Assembly: GCA_027922465.2 (NCBI GenBank)
Contig: BQMF02000670.1
Location: 114,384 to 178,383 of the forward strand
From: Turritopsis dohrnii
Lineage: Eukaryota > Cnidaria > Hydrozoa > Anthoathecata > Oceaniidae
Reading direction: 5' to 3'
DNA length: 64,000 nucleotides
Part shown: piece by piece, positions 23,701 through 34,440 of the stretch
Position numbering within the stretch: the stretch's first letter is position 1
Layout of the letters: every line of letters begins with the position of its first letter
Notes under the pieces: generated by a model
Told to the model about the DNA's origin: nothing
Seen by the model: only the letters and a program-made list of their open reading frames with translations
The model's database searches: none
Translations under genes and position numbers: made by a program

Positions 23701-26700
23701 GAATAACCACACTGTAATTTAATTTTGTGAACATGATAAGTTCCCAACAGTAATGCAATTCTTTATATAAAATTATAAGCTGTATTAACTTCTTTTAAAG
23801 CCATATTTCCATCAAAGAAACTTTTAGCAAACTACACACGTTCTTTCGCTGCCATTTTTAAAACGTTTTGTGGACGATCACATGGCATGGCGAAAATCAG
23901 CCAATAAACTATCGCTATTTAAGTGGAGGTGGCTAAATTAGCACCCTTTCGTAGAAATCGGGCATTATGCACCAATGACAATTAAGACGGCTTTTTTATG
24001 AACCAATGAAATTTAAGAAACAAAAATGCGTAGGTTTGGACAGTGAGATGAAAAAACAGAAAAACACGGACGATCGTAAAGTATTTCTTGCTTACGCAGA
24101 AATCCAAAAACACAGACGATCGTAAAGTATTTCTTGCTTACGCAGAAATCCAACAAAAGAAAAAGATAAAAGATTTCGATATCTTATTTTAAAACCTGTT
24201 AAAAAGATATTTCATGATAAAACTAGTTGTAAACTACAAGTTCTGACATGTATATTTGCCATATTCACGGCCAATTTTTATTTCAAAAGGGCTCCATATT
24301 TGAATCCAGTATTTTTTGGGTTGTTTGAAAACAAATAAATAAAATCTGTTTTATGTCTTTCTTAACCATTACATTCTATTTTACGCCAATCTAGAGCTAA
24401 TTAAAGTCTCTAAAATTTTCCCTTAGCCACTGTAGGGGAACCCTAGACCCTGATCTCCATTGATGCCCTTAAGGCTTGTATATGTCCGACCAAACAAAAT
24501 TCCTTTATTTACATCACTGTTTAAATCTGGGAAATCTAAATGTTTTTCAAAGATGTCTCCCTACTACCCAGTCAGTGACTTTTGATGATGACTTTTTATG
24601 ACTTTTATCACTAATCAATAATAAAGTTCCGTGTTTTTCATGTTGTGACCTTTAAAGTGCTGTTACTTCTGCATTGGCTTTAAATTAGAAAAAATTCATA
24701 TTTTTTAAGTTATTATGTCCTATTGTATATATAAAATATATAGAAAATATATACTGTACCTCTTCAAAATAATAATAGTAAGTTTTCACTTCATTATTCA
24801 GCAAGATGACATCACACGTTCATATGTCAGTAAACCATTGTTATTTGGCATGCCTCAAAAACCTACAATGATCGGTGCTGGTGCTCAGCGGATCAAACCT
24901 TACAGACATTTTCATGACATGCAGCAAAAGAAAATGGTGGAAAACCAACAGAAGTAAGCATGCAGATTTTATTTATTTGTCAGGAAGACTTTCTCGATAG
25001 TAGGAACAATCGAATAAGGCGATAATTTTTTATCGCAAATTAATGAGTTTCTACCAATGAGTAGTTCTTTGTCAAAGTTTCATATTTGTTTTTTCCACTC
25101 ACCAAATAAGATAATTTGTTAAATCTAGAAATTTGCTTGAAAGTTTCATATCTCTGATGAATGAGTTCAATGCGCAGGTATTTACTCACATCTTCGATAT
25201 TGTCTCTGTTGAAAGCCTGTTGACATAACATTGCCACAAAGATGAAAAGTTGTCTTATTTTCAACTTCTGTCTGGAAAATAATAAAATAATCTTTGCATG
25301 TTTCTTAGCTTTGATAGTTTGATTGGAAAGTAGTGTTATGAACAATTTCTATGAGCAAGTGACCAGAGTTGTTAATTACACAGTTTGTATCATAAGGATA
25401 ATTCGGTTTGCAGTTACTCTTCTGATATTTTTGTCTTTTATGTTAGATTAAAGATAGTTTAGAACAGGTGAAGTTAGATGTTTCGTCTGATTTGAAATCC
25501 AATTTCCAGTTGATTCAAAACAGTCATTCGAATGCAGATGAAGTGTTGGTGAAACGTGAGTGAGACAAATAGACTATCTTCTATTGTGAAACCTTTTCCC
25601 TCCTTCTGGTACCCCTGTGGTGAGGTCACCACTACTAGTTTTGAATAGCTGTTAGACAGAAAACATTGCCCTGTGGCCAATATCATCAGAAAGTTCACTG
25701 CATGTAGAGCATTTTTATTGACATAGTGTGTATATTTCTATAGAAATGCACTCCTGGCAGAGATTGCCGACTAACAAACTTGCCGACTAAGTGTGTTGTG
25801 GATGTAATGATAATAATCTATTTTTATATATGGTGGAGCTTTACACACAAGGCATGGAAGAAATGTTGTTTTGACTGAAATCTGCTAGTTCCAAGGATTA
25901 TTTATATAGTTCGAGCGAGCTATAACTCACTTCTTGAGGAAGAGTAATGACATTGAATATACTGTGAAGTCTCTACCACCATCTGCAGCTATCTTTCTTG
26001 AGATTGGAAGACATTTGTACGGCTGGTCACGTATGTAATTAAGTGTTTTTTTGTGTGTTCAGTTTCAGATGAAATCCGGACATATTTCAAACAGTTCGAA
26101 AGTGATAATCGGTCCTGCCAGGAAGAGCTGAAAAGCACTCTACAGCAGGTGATACTCAACCCATTTTTAGTGTTGTGTTTTTGTTGAAAATGTTGTGATG
26201 TAATGACAATGATTTCTTGCTCGTGCAGAAAGAAGATGAACTCAAAACACAGAGCGAGAAGATTCTCCGGTTGGAAAAACAAATCGAAACGCTGCAGACA
26301 ACGGTGAAACGTCACCAAGAAAATGAAAGTGGATTTTATGACAAACAGACACATGCGAGCGAACACGTGTCGCAACGCATCGACGAGCTGTTTTGTCGCC
26401 TGAAAGACGTGTCGGATAACGACACTCAAGTCAAATCGCAACTGCAACATGTGCTCGATCAGAGCAGAAAAATCAACCAGCAGATGGAGTGTCTTGGTAG
26501 CAGTCAAACCTCTTGTTTGTCCTCCATCACTGATGTTAACCAGCTGCTCCGTGTCCTCAAAACATCGTATGAAGCGCTGGAAACATCTTTAAGACACACA
26601 CCACAACCGGGACACAGTGCATTGAACATGATCGGTCCAGAGTTTAATTCGTCAGTCCATGAAAATCTGTTCAGTTGTCCTCAATCCTTGCCGGCATATA

Positions 26701-29700
26701 CTGGGTTCGTTGGCGCAAGTATGAATGGTCATGACGGTTTGAATGTGTCGCGTCATCATGCTACTGTCGCAACTACGACGTTCTCAAATGACGTTAGTAA
26801 TAGTTTTCGTAAGTGCCTTAGTGGTAAAATTTGTCAAACCGACAGTCACTTGAGATTTGGTAAGTTTGACCTCGTCTTTTCCCTTTCTTTTTCAGCTAAA
26901 ACACAGCATCAGCAACAACACCCTGTGTTTAACAGACCTTTGTCACATTTCTCACCGAAGCCGTTCCATCCCCGACAGTTTCATAGCGAAGACGGCAAGC
27001 CTTCACCGACAGCTGTTGTTCTTCCCATCCTTCGTAAGGAAGATGTGACGAAAGAAGAGAATCCTGTACGCAAAGGTACCTTACCCAAACTGATATTCAA
27101 GTGATGTTTACAGGGCATTGTTTTCCGATTTAAGTCCGTAAAACTTGATGGAAATTCGGAATGTTTCTTAGCCTCGGATGTTAAGAATGGCTGGGTCTCC
27201 TTTTAAGCTCCTAATGTAAAAAGGCGCACGAGCTAAGACAAAAGCATGCTTAAATTCGATCGAATATTTTCCCGGTGGGCAAATTTGTTAAAAATTCACT
27301 ACGAAGAAGTGCGTTTCTATAAAAATACGTACACTATTGCAATGAAAATGCTCTTCATCGCAGTGGGTTTGTTCCTAGATTGTTTGATCGAATCAGTCGA
27401 CATATTCGATGATTCGGACTCGGAGTCTGGTCAAGAACTTGAAATCGTGTTAGAGCGACGTGCAAGCAAACTAACCGTTGACCGAAAACGCAAACTGGCA
27501 GAAAAAAAATGTCCAGTAACACCACAAGTAAACAGCAAGCCGTCGACACCTATCCAGAGATCTATCAGAAGATATGGAAAGATTAAGAAGAGTGTGAGTG
27601 CCGTGTACACGTTTTTATTTATAAGCAACCAAGGTCAAACGTTAGTAGTAATGTTGCTGAATTTGTTGCTAAGTGTTAATTCAAAAAATATGTATTTTCT
27701 TCAAAACCTTTGTGTACGTTAAAGTATTTAAGTACAAAGTGTAGGGCATAGTACTGCAACCTAGTGTAACCACCTAATGTAACAATTACAGAAATGTGCT
27801 GTATCATTTCAAATTTTCCTGTTGATAATTTATCTAAGATTCTGGAAGTACTGTTGCTAAACGTTTTCAAGAAAATTTACTAGTGTTGCTTATAAAAAAA
27901 ACGTGTACTTTTTCGAGTTCTGTTCAGTGTTGAAGATTAAATCCTCTGTGGAGGAGGGTAGGAAATAGGCCTTCCTTGAAAATTCTGTTTCAACACCATG
28001 TTATGATCTTCACAAATATGGCCTCGTATTCATGATCATCATTGCTTTTAAATGTTTCATTGGGTATTATCAGTGACGTCATTATTTGGTAATGGTATTA
28101 AAATTTGTAAGAATATAAATAGAATGATTGGACACGAGGCCAGACTGTGGACATCAATCGAAGGTTCTGGGGGGTCTATTGATCCGAATGAACTAAGGTA
28201 GCTCTTTCGAAAGGAGAATAGTGATCTGTTTCAGACCTATCCTTTTGTAGTGTGTACAACAGACCTGTCATGAATTTCTGTTTAAACTCACGTGTTATGG
28301 CTGAACCAACAAGTATTGCCTCGTTTTAAAAATTTTAATTATCCCACTGTGGAATGGAAATGATAAGTAAATATTACTAAGTGATAAGAAATGTAATTAG
28401 TGAAACAATAGAATGTATAGAAACGAGGCCAAACTTGATCACCAGGCATTGACAGGTGTTTAAACACATTCTGGAAAGGTATGTTGCCAGGTCGTCCAGA
28501 AAATTATATAAAAATTTCTGAAAACTCTTTCATATTATTTTCCATATAAAACAAGTCTTCTAAAACTTTGTCCTTCCTTTTGATTCAGGGTTACAATGCT
28601 GAATTTGATAGAAAAGCTAAAGTATTGGTTGGTGACAGCGAGCAGATAAAATGTCCACCGAACAAGATTTCTAAGGTCAGTTGATACATACGATCCAGTT
28701 GATACAATACACGTCAGTTGATGCAATACACGTCAGTTGATACATACAATTCAGATGATACAATACACGTCAGTTGATACATACAATTCAGTTGATGCAA
28801 TACACAGCAGTATCTGTTTAAACATCGATGATAAGTTATTAAGCTATGGCTCGTTTCTATGTATCTATTGTTCAACTAATATACCATATCTTTATTCCCA
28901 GCGAGCGCATTTGCTAAAAAATCACTGCGAAGGAGCGTATTTCTATAGAAATCCGCATGCTGTTTCAATAAAAATGCTCTTGGTCGCAGTGACTTTTTGA
29001 CGATTTTGCCTTAAAAATGAGGTCATACTTTATGATTAGGCTTCTCTGCGATACGTTTGATGAAATCAAATTGACCAGCTACTCGAACCAATAGCTCAAA
29101 CTTCAAATTCTCCCAACAATCCCAGTGTATTTGAACAGTGCTTTCCCTTCTTAAGGTGTAGACTAACTTCTGCCGTCGTCGGAGTTATCGCGTCGGATTT
29201 GTTCTCATTGACTTTATTCATTTATTATTATTATTTATTAGGTACTGTTTTGCATCTGCTTTTCGGGAGGGGCTACGGCTTGGGTTGGAGGCTCCAAAAT
29301 ATTTGTTGCAGGATGACCTCCTGCAACACCCGATATATCATCTTACCAATTTCCTTCACATGCCATGGCTCGACCTAGCGGTGTGGTGCATTCACTTGCA
29401 CATGGTGAATCGCCGCCAATGGGAATTGAACCCCGACCTCTCGCATGAATTACGAGAGTGATAACCACTATACTATGACGTCACTTTTTCAAATGAGATC
29501 TGTATCTCCTTACCAATTTCCTTTGTTTACAGTTACCAAGCAACACGACATCACGTGGGACGCTGGCTTTGAAACGAAAACAAGAAAACGTGTTTAACTT
29601 CGCGAGTATGTTTTATATTTTCCTTTAATTCCCATGGACCAATGCGCGCATGTTATCAGATCACGCGACATTTGTTTTTGGTTGTTTTTTTTTCAGGTGA

Positions 29701-29770
29701 CGAGGATATAAAGCATATAACCGACTTGCTACAAACGACGCACAAGAACAGGCGTGTCCGCACCTCGTAA
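20788..29770 (+). CDS. IHO1/CCDC36-like coiled-coil protein (N-terminal exon not found)
   Basis: Eleven exons with agreeing phases: 20788-20917, 24802-24953, 24984-24999 (16 nt), 25447-25555, 26063-26148, 26229-26808, 26896-27075, 27379-27593, 28589-28675, 29533-29605 and 29697-29770, stop TAA. They encode 566 residues, against 595 for human IHO1. The first exon reads SQSSQDIFSQSVL. The second carries SYVSKPLLFGMP and a basic stretch ending MQQKKMVENQQK. These recall the SQFLFGSQF, YQTKPQLFGG and EEKKKRAK segments of human IHO1, in the same order. Coiled coil follows (IKDSLEQVKLDV, then EKILRLEKQIETLQTTVKRH), then a Gln/His/Pro-rich region and an acidic IFDDSDSESGQE patch. IHO1 works with REC114 and MEI4 on HORMAD1-bound chromosome axes to license SPO11 breaks. 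Assignment rests on weak motif order and length; a different coiled-coil protein is possible. An AATAAA lies at 30226-30231. Confidence 0.58.
21640..24060. repeat. Old tandem duplication of about 1.2 kb
   Basis: Two diverged units lie in the first mapped intron of the IHO1-like gene. Anchors separated by about 1.15-1.22 kb include aggatttctgcaagctt (21713 and 22861), agctgaaaggaagctaagct (22273 and 23490) and gtagaaatcgggcattatgc (22731 and 23950). Neither unit contains a convincing gene. Confidence 0.8.
24061..24152. repeat. Two-copy 46-bp tandem repeat
   Basis: Two almost identical units containing gacgatcgtaaagtatttct and tgcttacgcagaaatcc sit directly at the end of the 1.2-kb duplication. 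Confidence 0.85.
27271..27367 (+). mobile_element. 109-bp-family MITE abutting an exon
   Basis: The left end cccggtgggcaaatttgtt and the body (gtgcgtttctataaaaata, aatgctcttcatcgcagtg) match the family. The right terminus is lost, and the exon acceptor gtttgttcctag (27369-27378) follows within a dozen bases. Confidence 0.7.
28676..28806. repeat. Minisatellite overlapping a splice donor
   Basis: Starts exactly at the donor GTCAGT of the exon ending at 28675. The motif gtcagttgata or its variants recurs about every 20-30 bp (about 28676, 28712, 28732, 28769), interleaved with catacaattcag and gcaatacac units. The extra gtcagt copies are potential cryptic donors. Confidence 0.75.
28897..29010 (+). 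mobile_element. 109-bp-family MITE
   Basis: Ends ccagcgagcgcatttgct and tttttgacgattttgcc, with the family body gaaggagcgtatttctatag. Intronic in the IHO1-like gene. Confidence 0.75.
29217..29488 (-). mobile_element. tRNA-derived SINE
   Basis: On the minus strand the head has an A-box-like TAGTATAGTGGTTATC and a B box GGGGTTCAATTCCC, resembling tRNA-Asp/Glu. The anticodon loop is too long and the acceptor ends do not pair, so it is not a working tRNA. The body extends to an A/T-rich ttattattatttattag tail at about 29217. It lies in an intron of the IHO1-like gene. Confidence 0.7.
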
Positions 29771-30225
29771 TGTTTTTATGACATGACACACGACGAACTG
29801 CTATCGTACATGAACAAACTGAAGGACTATGCGAGAAAGGTCTATCCGTGCTCCCTGTTCTAACGTCTAAATATTCAAATTCATATTTCTTTATTTTAAT
29901 CATCCCTGCAATCCAATATAATTCGTTTCCAAACCCTTCCTGACCCGCCCCGCGGGGATTGGGACTTGTTTGTATTCTGATGATAACTTCTTATTGTCAC
30001 CTCGTGTTTATTAAACACTTACCTTAAGCGATGAAAATTTTCCCCGACGAAAATTTTGAAAAAGTGAAATTTATATAAGAAAGTAAGTAAAATTTTGCAA
30101 AATGACAAAATTTTCCCCGACGAAAAATTTTCCCCGGCGTAAATTATCCCCGATAAGGTCTTGTTTTAGATGTCAGTTTGATCGGGTATATACGTTTTTT
30201 TTTTCTGTTTAGCGGTGTCATCAGA

Positions 30226-30231
30226 AATAAA
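30226..30231 (+). terminator. Poly(A) signal of the IHO1-like gene
   Basis: AATAAA about 455 bp after the stop codon at 29770. It is the first canonical plus-strand signal I noticed downstream; the cleavage site is not visible. Confidence 0.45.
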
Positions 30232-31324
30232 GTTTTGAGCGCAACTTGTCGCATCTTTTAATTAGACTGAATTTATAAGTTTATAACTTGTGGCGTGTTA
30301 TAGTAAATACCATTTTAGTGAAGGAATTGCATATATTTCTGTTTGATTGCTAATCCGTAATGATTGGAAAATTTGTTTATGTGTTGTCGTTTTCTTGTCA
30401 CAAGATTATACAGTTGTAGTTTGTTAAGCGCGTGATTTGATCACGTGATGTTGTGTGTAAGAAGTATTCGTGTCCAGTCTCATTTTTTTAACACCGAAAA
30501 AAGAGTTGGAAATAAGGCTTGAGAATGAGGTTGTGTTTTTTAAGTTAAACGATTGAACAACAAAATTGAACTTTTTATTTTAATTTGAAATGATTTATTT
30601 ACTTTAAATGATTTATTTACTTTAAATGTTTATTTTGTATATATTTGTATTTATTACAATTGTTAACGAATTGAAATAATGGACAAACTTATCTGAAGGT
30701 GTCGATCCGTATAAGCCAGTAAACCTCAAGATGATTCCTAATGTAGCTGGTTGTTCAATGTTTGGTGAATGCAGGGTCACCTCTATAATGGGTATGTACG
30801 ACCAACTCTCGTCACATTTCTCTGCACAATGATTACAAGTCAATAGATAAACGTTTTATACAACAGCCAACGTAAAACTCAGCCTATACAAAATAAGCTT
30901 ATTCTTCTTCCAAATGGATGGTACAGTTTAAAGCTTCGAAACAGTCATACATCACAACCTCGTACGTAGGGTTTCTTGCCTTTTCGATATACGGACGACC
31001 GAGAAACCCTGGGTACGAGGTTGTCATACGTCGAGGGCCTCGTGTCCTCTCAGAGTTCATAATGAAAATCCTAACAAAAGATGAGTGATTCTCAAAACAG
31101 TGATTATTTACTGACGAAAAATTTTGTCGGCTCTAAACGAGGATTCGGTGAGTTCTGCATCAATTTTCAAGCTACTTCGATTGCCCAACAAAATCACCTC
31201 TCTCAAATTTTTGTTTGTCTCTATTGGAAAGATGTGTTTGACTGAACCAGAGATACACAATCTCTTACAGACAAGAAGCCCTGGGTACGAGGTTGAGAAA
31301 TACAGTCTTGATATACTTTTTATC
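30232..31324. other. Intergenic region with a foldback repeat
   Basis: Lies between the IHO1-like gene and the last exon of the minus-strand Ly6-like gene. Apart from the foldback repeat at 30954-31026 and a short relative at 31270-31300, I see no gene. Minus-strand frame 30843-30622 has CxxCxxxC spacing but no splice support. Confidence 0.5.
30954..31026. repeat. Short foldback repeat (copy 1)
   Basis: acaacctcgtac and gtacgaggttgt flank an inverted repeat that includes agggtttct and agaaaccct, with ttgccttttcgatatacgg in the loop side. Related copies lie at 35035-35128 and 36080-36155 and a half copy at 31270-31300. Confidence 0.75.
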
Positions 31325-32500
31325 TTATTGATAATACGGAATACAACAGAAGAAAAACCATATCGTAAACAGAAACCAACTCATCCTGAATGAAGAAAGC
31401 ATAAAATGGGCGCGGTTACTCCTGGAAATCATATCGTTTGACCATGCTTTCAATGGGTCACAGAAATTCGTATTACAACACCCAACCTAGAATGAAACGA
31501 AAATATTGGCAACCTCGTGCCCAGCTGTTAAGAAGACTTAGACCTGTAGTTAGATAACAGTCCCCTTCAAATCTCATTAAAAATTTAATTGAAGTACTAA
31601 GAATATTTTTTAGATTTAACAGGCTGCAAGACGGGGGTGATAATGTATTGCATAAAGTGTTCTTACGTCATATACTGATAAGGTTGACACAAATATGGTT
31701 TCTAATATATTCGATACGTCTTTTATTTTTGTGTAGCTGCAATTTCTTATATGATGATTAAACATTGATTTCTGCTTGGTCATTTATAAACATTTTCATT
31801 GGTTGTGTCCTTATAAGTAAGCATTTTGATTGGTTGCGACCTATGAATAAGAATTTCTGATTGGCTTCCCCGCCATAGATTAGAAGACGTCTACATACCT
31901 TGCAGTTCTGATAACCCATTGAATGTCTTGTTCTACAATAAATCTGACAATCAACTCCTTCTGGTACGCACATACGACGATAAACATTTTCAGTTTGGAA
32001 GCCAACTTGGTTCACTTCATAGGAATAGGTGATGGTCATACAATACATCCTTTGCCCTCCTGCGCAAGTTTCGTTTCTGATATTTCTTTCGCAACTAGTA
32101 AAATCAACGCCTGTACAAACCTGACATTCCAGGCTAGTCACTGGAAGAAAGAAATTACAGTATAAAACAGGGATAAATTACATCCATTAGTTGCTGAATT
32201 CTATCATTCAAAATCCTACTTGGAAACAATAGCGCGCTAAATGGTTCATATTTTGAACTTCAATCGCTTCACTCGTTCTGCTATTTGACTGGAGAGGTCT
32301 GGGCATACTGAGCATGGACGAAAAACTGAAAGGCCGTGTATATATAAAGTAGATGTAGACAATTAGTTGATGTGTTAAAGATTAGTCTGTCTTCAAAACT
32401 TACACGTACAAAAAGTAAGAATTAACAACTCGATCTGGCCAACCTCACCTTGTTTGACTGCAAAAATCAGCATAACTAAAGTCACCACCATTCTAGCCAT
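31325..32500 (-). CDS. Ly6/uPAR-domain GPI-anchored protein A
   Basis: Three exons on the minus strand: 32500-32449 (signal peptide MARMVVTLVMLIFAVKQ, phase 1), 32140-31899 (phase 0) and 31486-31325 with stop TAA. Together they encode 151 residues. The mature domain begins LECQVC and contains the Ly6/uPAR cysteine series (CTG, SCERN, TCAGG, YCMT, MCVPEGVDCQIYC, QNC). The last exon gives GCCNTNFCDP, a CCxxxxC closing motif with Asp where most relatives have Asn. The C-terminus (SWFLFTIWFFFCCIPYYQ) is a hydrophobic GPI-attachment signal. Ly6/uPAR proteins form three-finger folds on the outer membrane face and bind receptors or channels; the partner here is unknown. Same exon layout as the divergent gene at 34441-37094. 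Confidence 0.88.
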
Positions 32501-34005
32501 ATTCAACACTAGGTTTTGAAATCAACTATTTCATCCACAAACGTCGCCCTTCGTTTTCTCTTGACATCTGCTAGGTAGTCATTCATCATCAAATGTGTAT
32601 TTTAAGGTTGGTTTACACTGATAATCTTCAGCCAAAGATAACATATACAACTCTGACAAGATTTTGAAACTTCAAATACCGCATATGGATGTAAATCTTG
32701 CAGTGTAAATGGGGCTTTATCATAGACTCAAGATTTTTAGAGTGAATAACTAATATTTAGCTCATAATTTGCCTCTCATGGAAAAGCAAAAGACCAAATT
32801 TGATGTTACAACAATTTCAAGGGAGTATACATTTGAACTAACGCTTAGTCACTGACACACTTTTCTGAAATTTAAACGAACTTCGGCCAATCATAATAAT
32901 TGAAAATTGATGTTAAAAACCCAAAGTGTAAATGGGCCATAAAAATTCCCATGATGGAGTTTTTCTAAAGGGACACTTTATGTTTCAGACCTCTTCAAGT
33001 TTCGAAACCTTCTTTAATGTAAATGTCCTGTGTTCTAAGTTGGTAAGTTATGTTCACTACGAGATTTTGATTTTCTTTACCTGTTGAATTATAGTAAAAA
33101 AAGATTTTTGAAATGAAAAACACATTTTGTCATCGATCGATTTTTTATTGCATATTATTGAATTGACAAAGTGAATTATTGATTTCACTACATAATGTTT
33201 TGCTGCATTCTGTGTTTAACAATCAACCAATCATATTGTTCTGCGTTCAATAAATAACCAATCATCAACGTAATGACCTTGTATAATGTCTTTGTAAAAA
33301 ACGTTTTGACCCTCCCGTAACAGTCACCTCACTTATCCAGCTAAACATCTCCCAAATCTTTTAGCAACAACGAAGTGTTGCGAGATAAAGGTAAAACAAA
33401 AAAATATGTTCGGGAGAAATATTGTCAGCTATTATCCTGAGTCACTGGAAAAGCTTGTTAATTATTGAAAAATTGTTTTGAAATAATATTTTTAAAAAGA
33501 CGAACCTCCTTTTCAAAACATTCATAATTATGTTTTGCTTGCAAATAAAAGCAACTAAAAGGTGTTGATTTCAGAAATCAACAAAAGAAAGAGAAAAACG
33601 AAGAACTGAACAATGATCCAGTGAAACTGAGGAATGATAACGTCACCAAAAAATCTCAAGTAAGTCTTTTTGTTCCAAATGAAGATGGAGGATGGAAATG
33701 GTTTAGCATTAGCAGTAATGGCTATGGTGCAGTGATTTGTATCTTCGATTGCAGCCACTGCGACCCGTATTTGAGTCCCAGTCATGTTGCATCTCGATAT
33801 TCCACTCCGATGCAGCTCAATACACTAAAAGCAACATGTCAGTGCATCAACAGCTAATCGACTGATTGCATACTGGCCTCCACCCAAGTTAGAACAATGG
33901 TGGCCCGTTAAACTATTAGTGGAAAATCGAGGGGCTGAATAATCAGCGCCATTACGACATTACGGGTGTAATGGTAAAGATAAGCCAGTACTGCACTAAT
34001 GAAAA
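32501..34005. other. Shared upstream region of the two Ly6-like genes, first part
   Basis: The two start codons (32500 minus, 34441 plus) are 1.94 kb apart and diverge. This part contains a degraded SINE (33721-33935) and otherwise AT-rich sequence without a gene. Promoters for both genes should lie in 32.5-34.44 kb, but no box can be assigned. Confidence 0.5.
33721..33935 (+). mobile_element. Degraded copy of tRNA-derived SINE family 1
   Basis: Matches the copies at 39374-39641 and 44171-44466: gcgacccgtatttgagtccc (B box region), atctcgatattccactccga and gcaacatgtcagtgcat, then ggcccgttaaactattag. The A-box part is mutated (ggtgcagtgatttg). Confidence 0.7.
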
Positions 34006-34067
34006 AATTCCTGTAATCTGATTGGCTCTGTCAAAACTTCTTATCTGTGTGAACCAACCAGATTACA
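34006..34067. repeat. Short hairpin repeat
   Basis: ttcctgtaatctgattgg and ccaaccagattacaggaa form 18-bp arms with one mismatch around a 26-base loop. Probably a small MITE. Confidence 0.65.
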
Positions 34068-34157
34068 GGAAAGTTTGAATTTCCTCAAAAATTTGTTCGT
34101 TCATAGAAACCAGCAAAAGGAATAAATATCACAGACCAGATTCGCTAATCTGAAATA

Positions 34158-34256
34158 TATTTGGTACTTTGTCGGTTATTCCCCACTCAAAAAAAATACT
34201 TAACCCTAACCCTAACCCTAACCTGGGTGGGGAGGAATAACCGACAAGTATCCAAT
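34158..34256. repeat. Inverted repeat enclosing telomere-type repeats
   Basis: Arms ttggtactttgtcggttatt and aataaccgacaagtatccaa flank ccctaaccctaaccctaacc (34204-34223), about 3.5 units of the animal telomere repeat. It lies about 185 bp upstream of the start codon at 34441. Confidence 0.8.
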
Positions 34257-34440
34257 TTTCTTTCCCTTAAACAGCGGAATTCCTATAAAAGCGAACATTT
34301 TTATGAAGTGTTTTTATAAAGAGGGTCATCAGATAAAACTGACACAGAAAAACTTTTTTCATTAAGAGAAAGATCGTAATGACCTCCTTAACATCGTACA
34401 ACTTGTTTTTCGTTAGAAACGAGCATTGGTTTTGTTGGTC

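Noticed and set aside
26860..26895. 36-nt intron at the second GTAAGT in the IHO1-like gene
   Set aside because: Too short for most animal spliceosomes; the upstream donor at 26809 gives an 87-nt intron in the same phase.
29426..29488. Genuine tRNA-Asp/Glu gene
   Set aside because: The anticodon loop is 9 bases and the 3' acceptor strand does not pair with the 5' strand; it is a SINE head.
30622..30843. Minus frame with CxxCxxxC as last exon of Ly6-like gene A
   Set aside because: No in-phase acceptor; the exon at 31486-31325 has a strong acceptor, the CC...C motif and the GPI signal.
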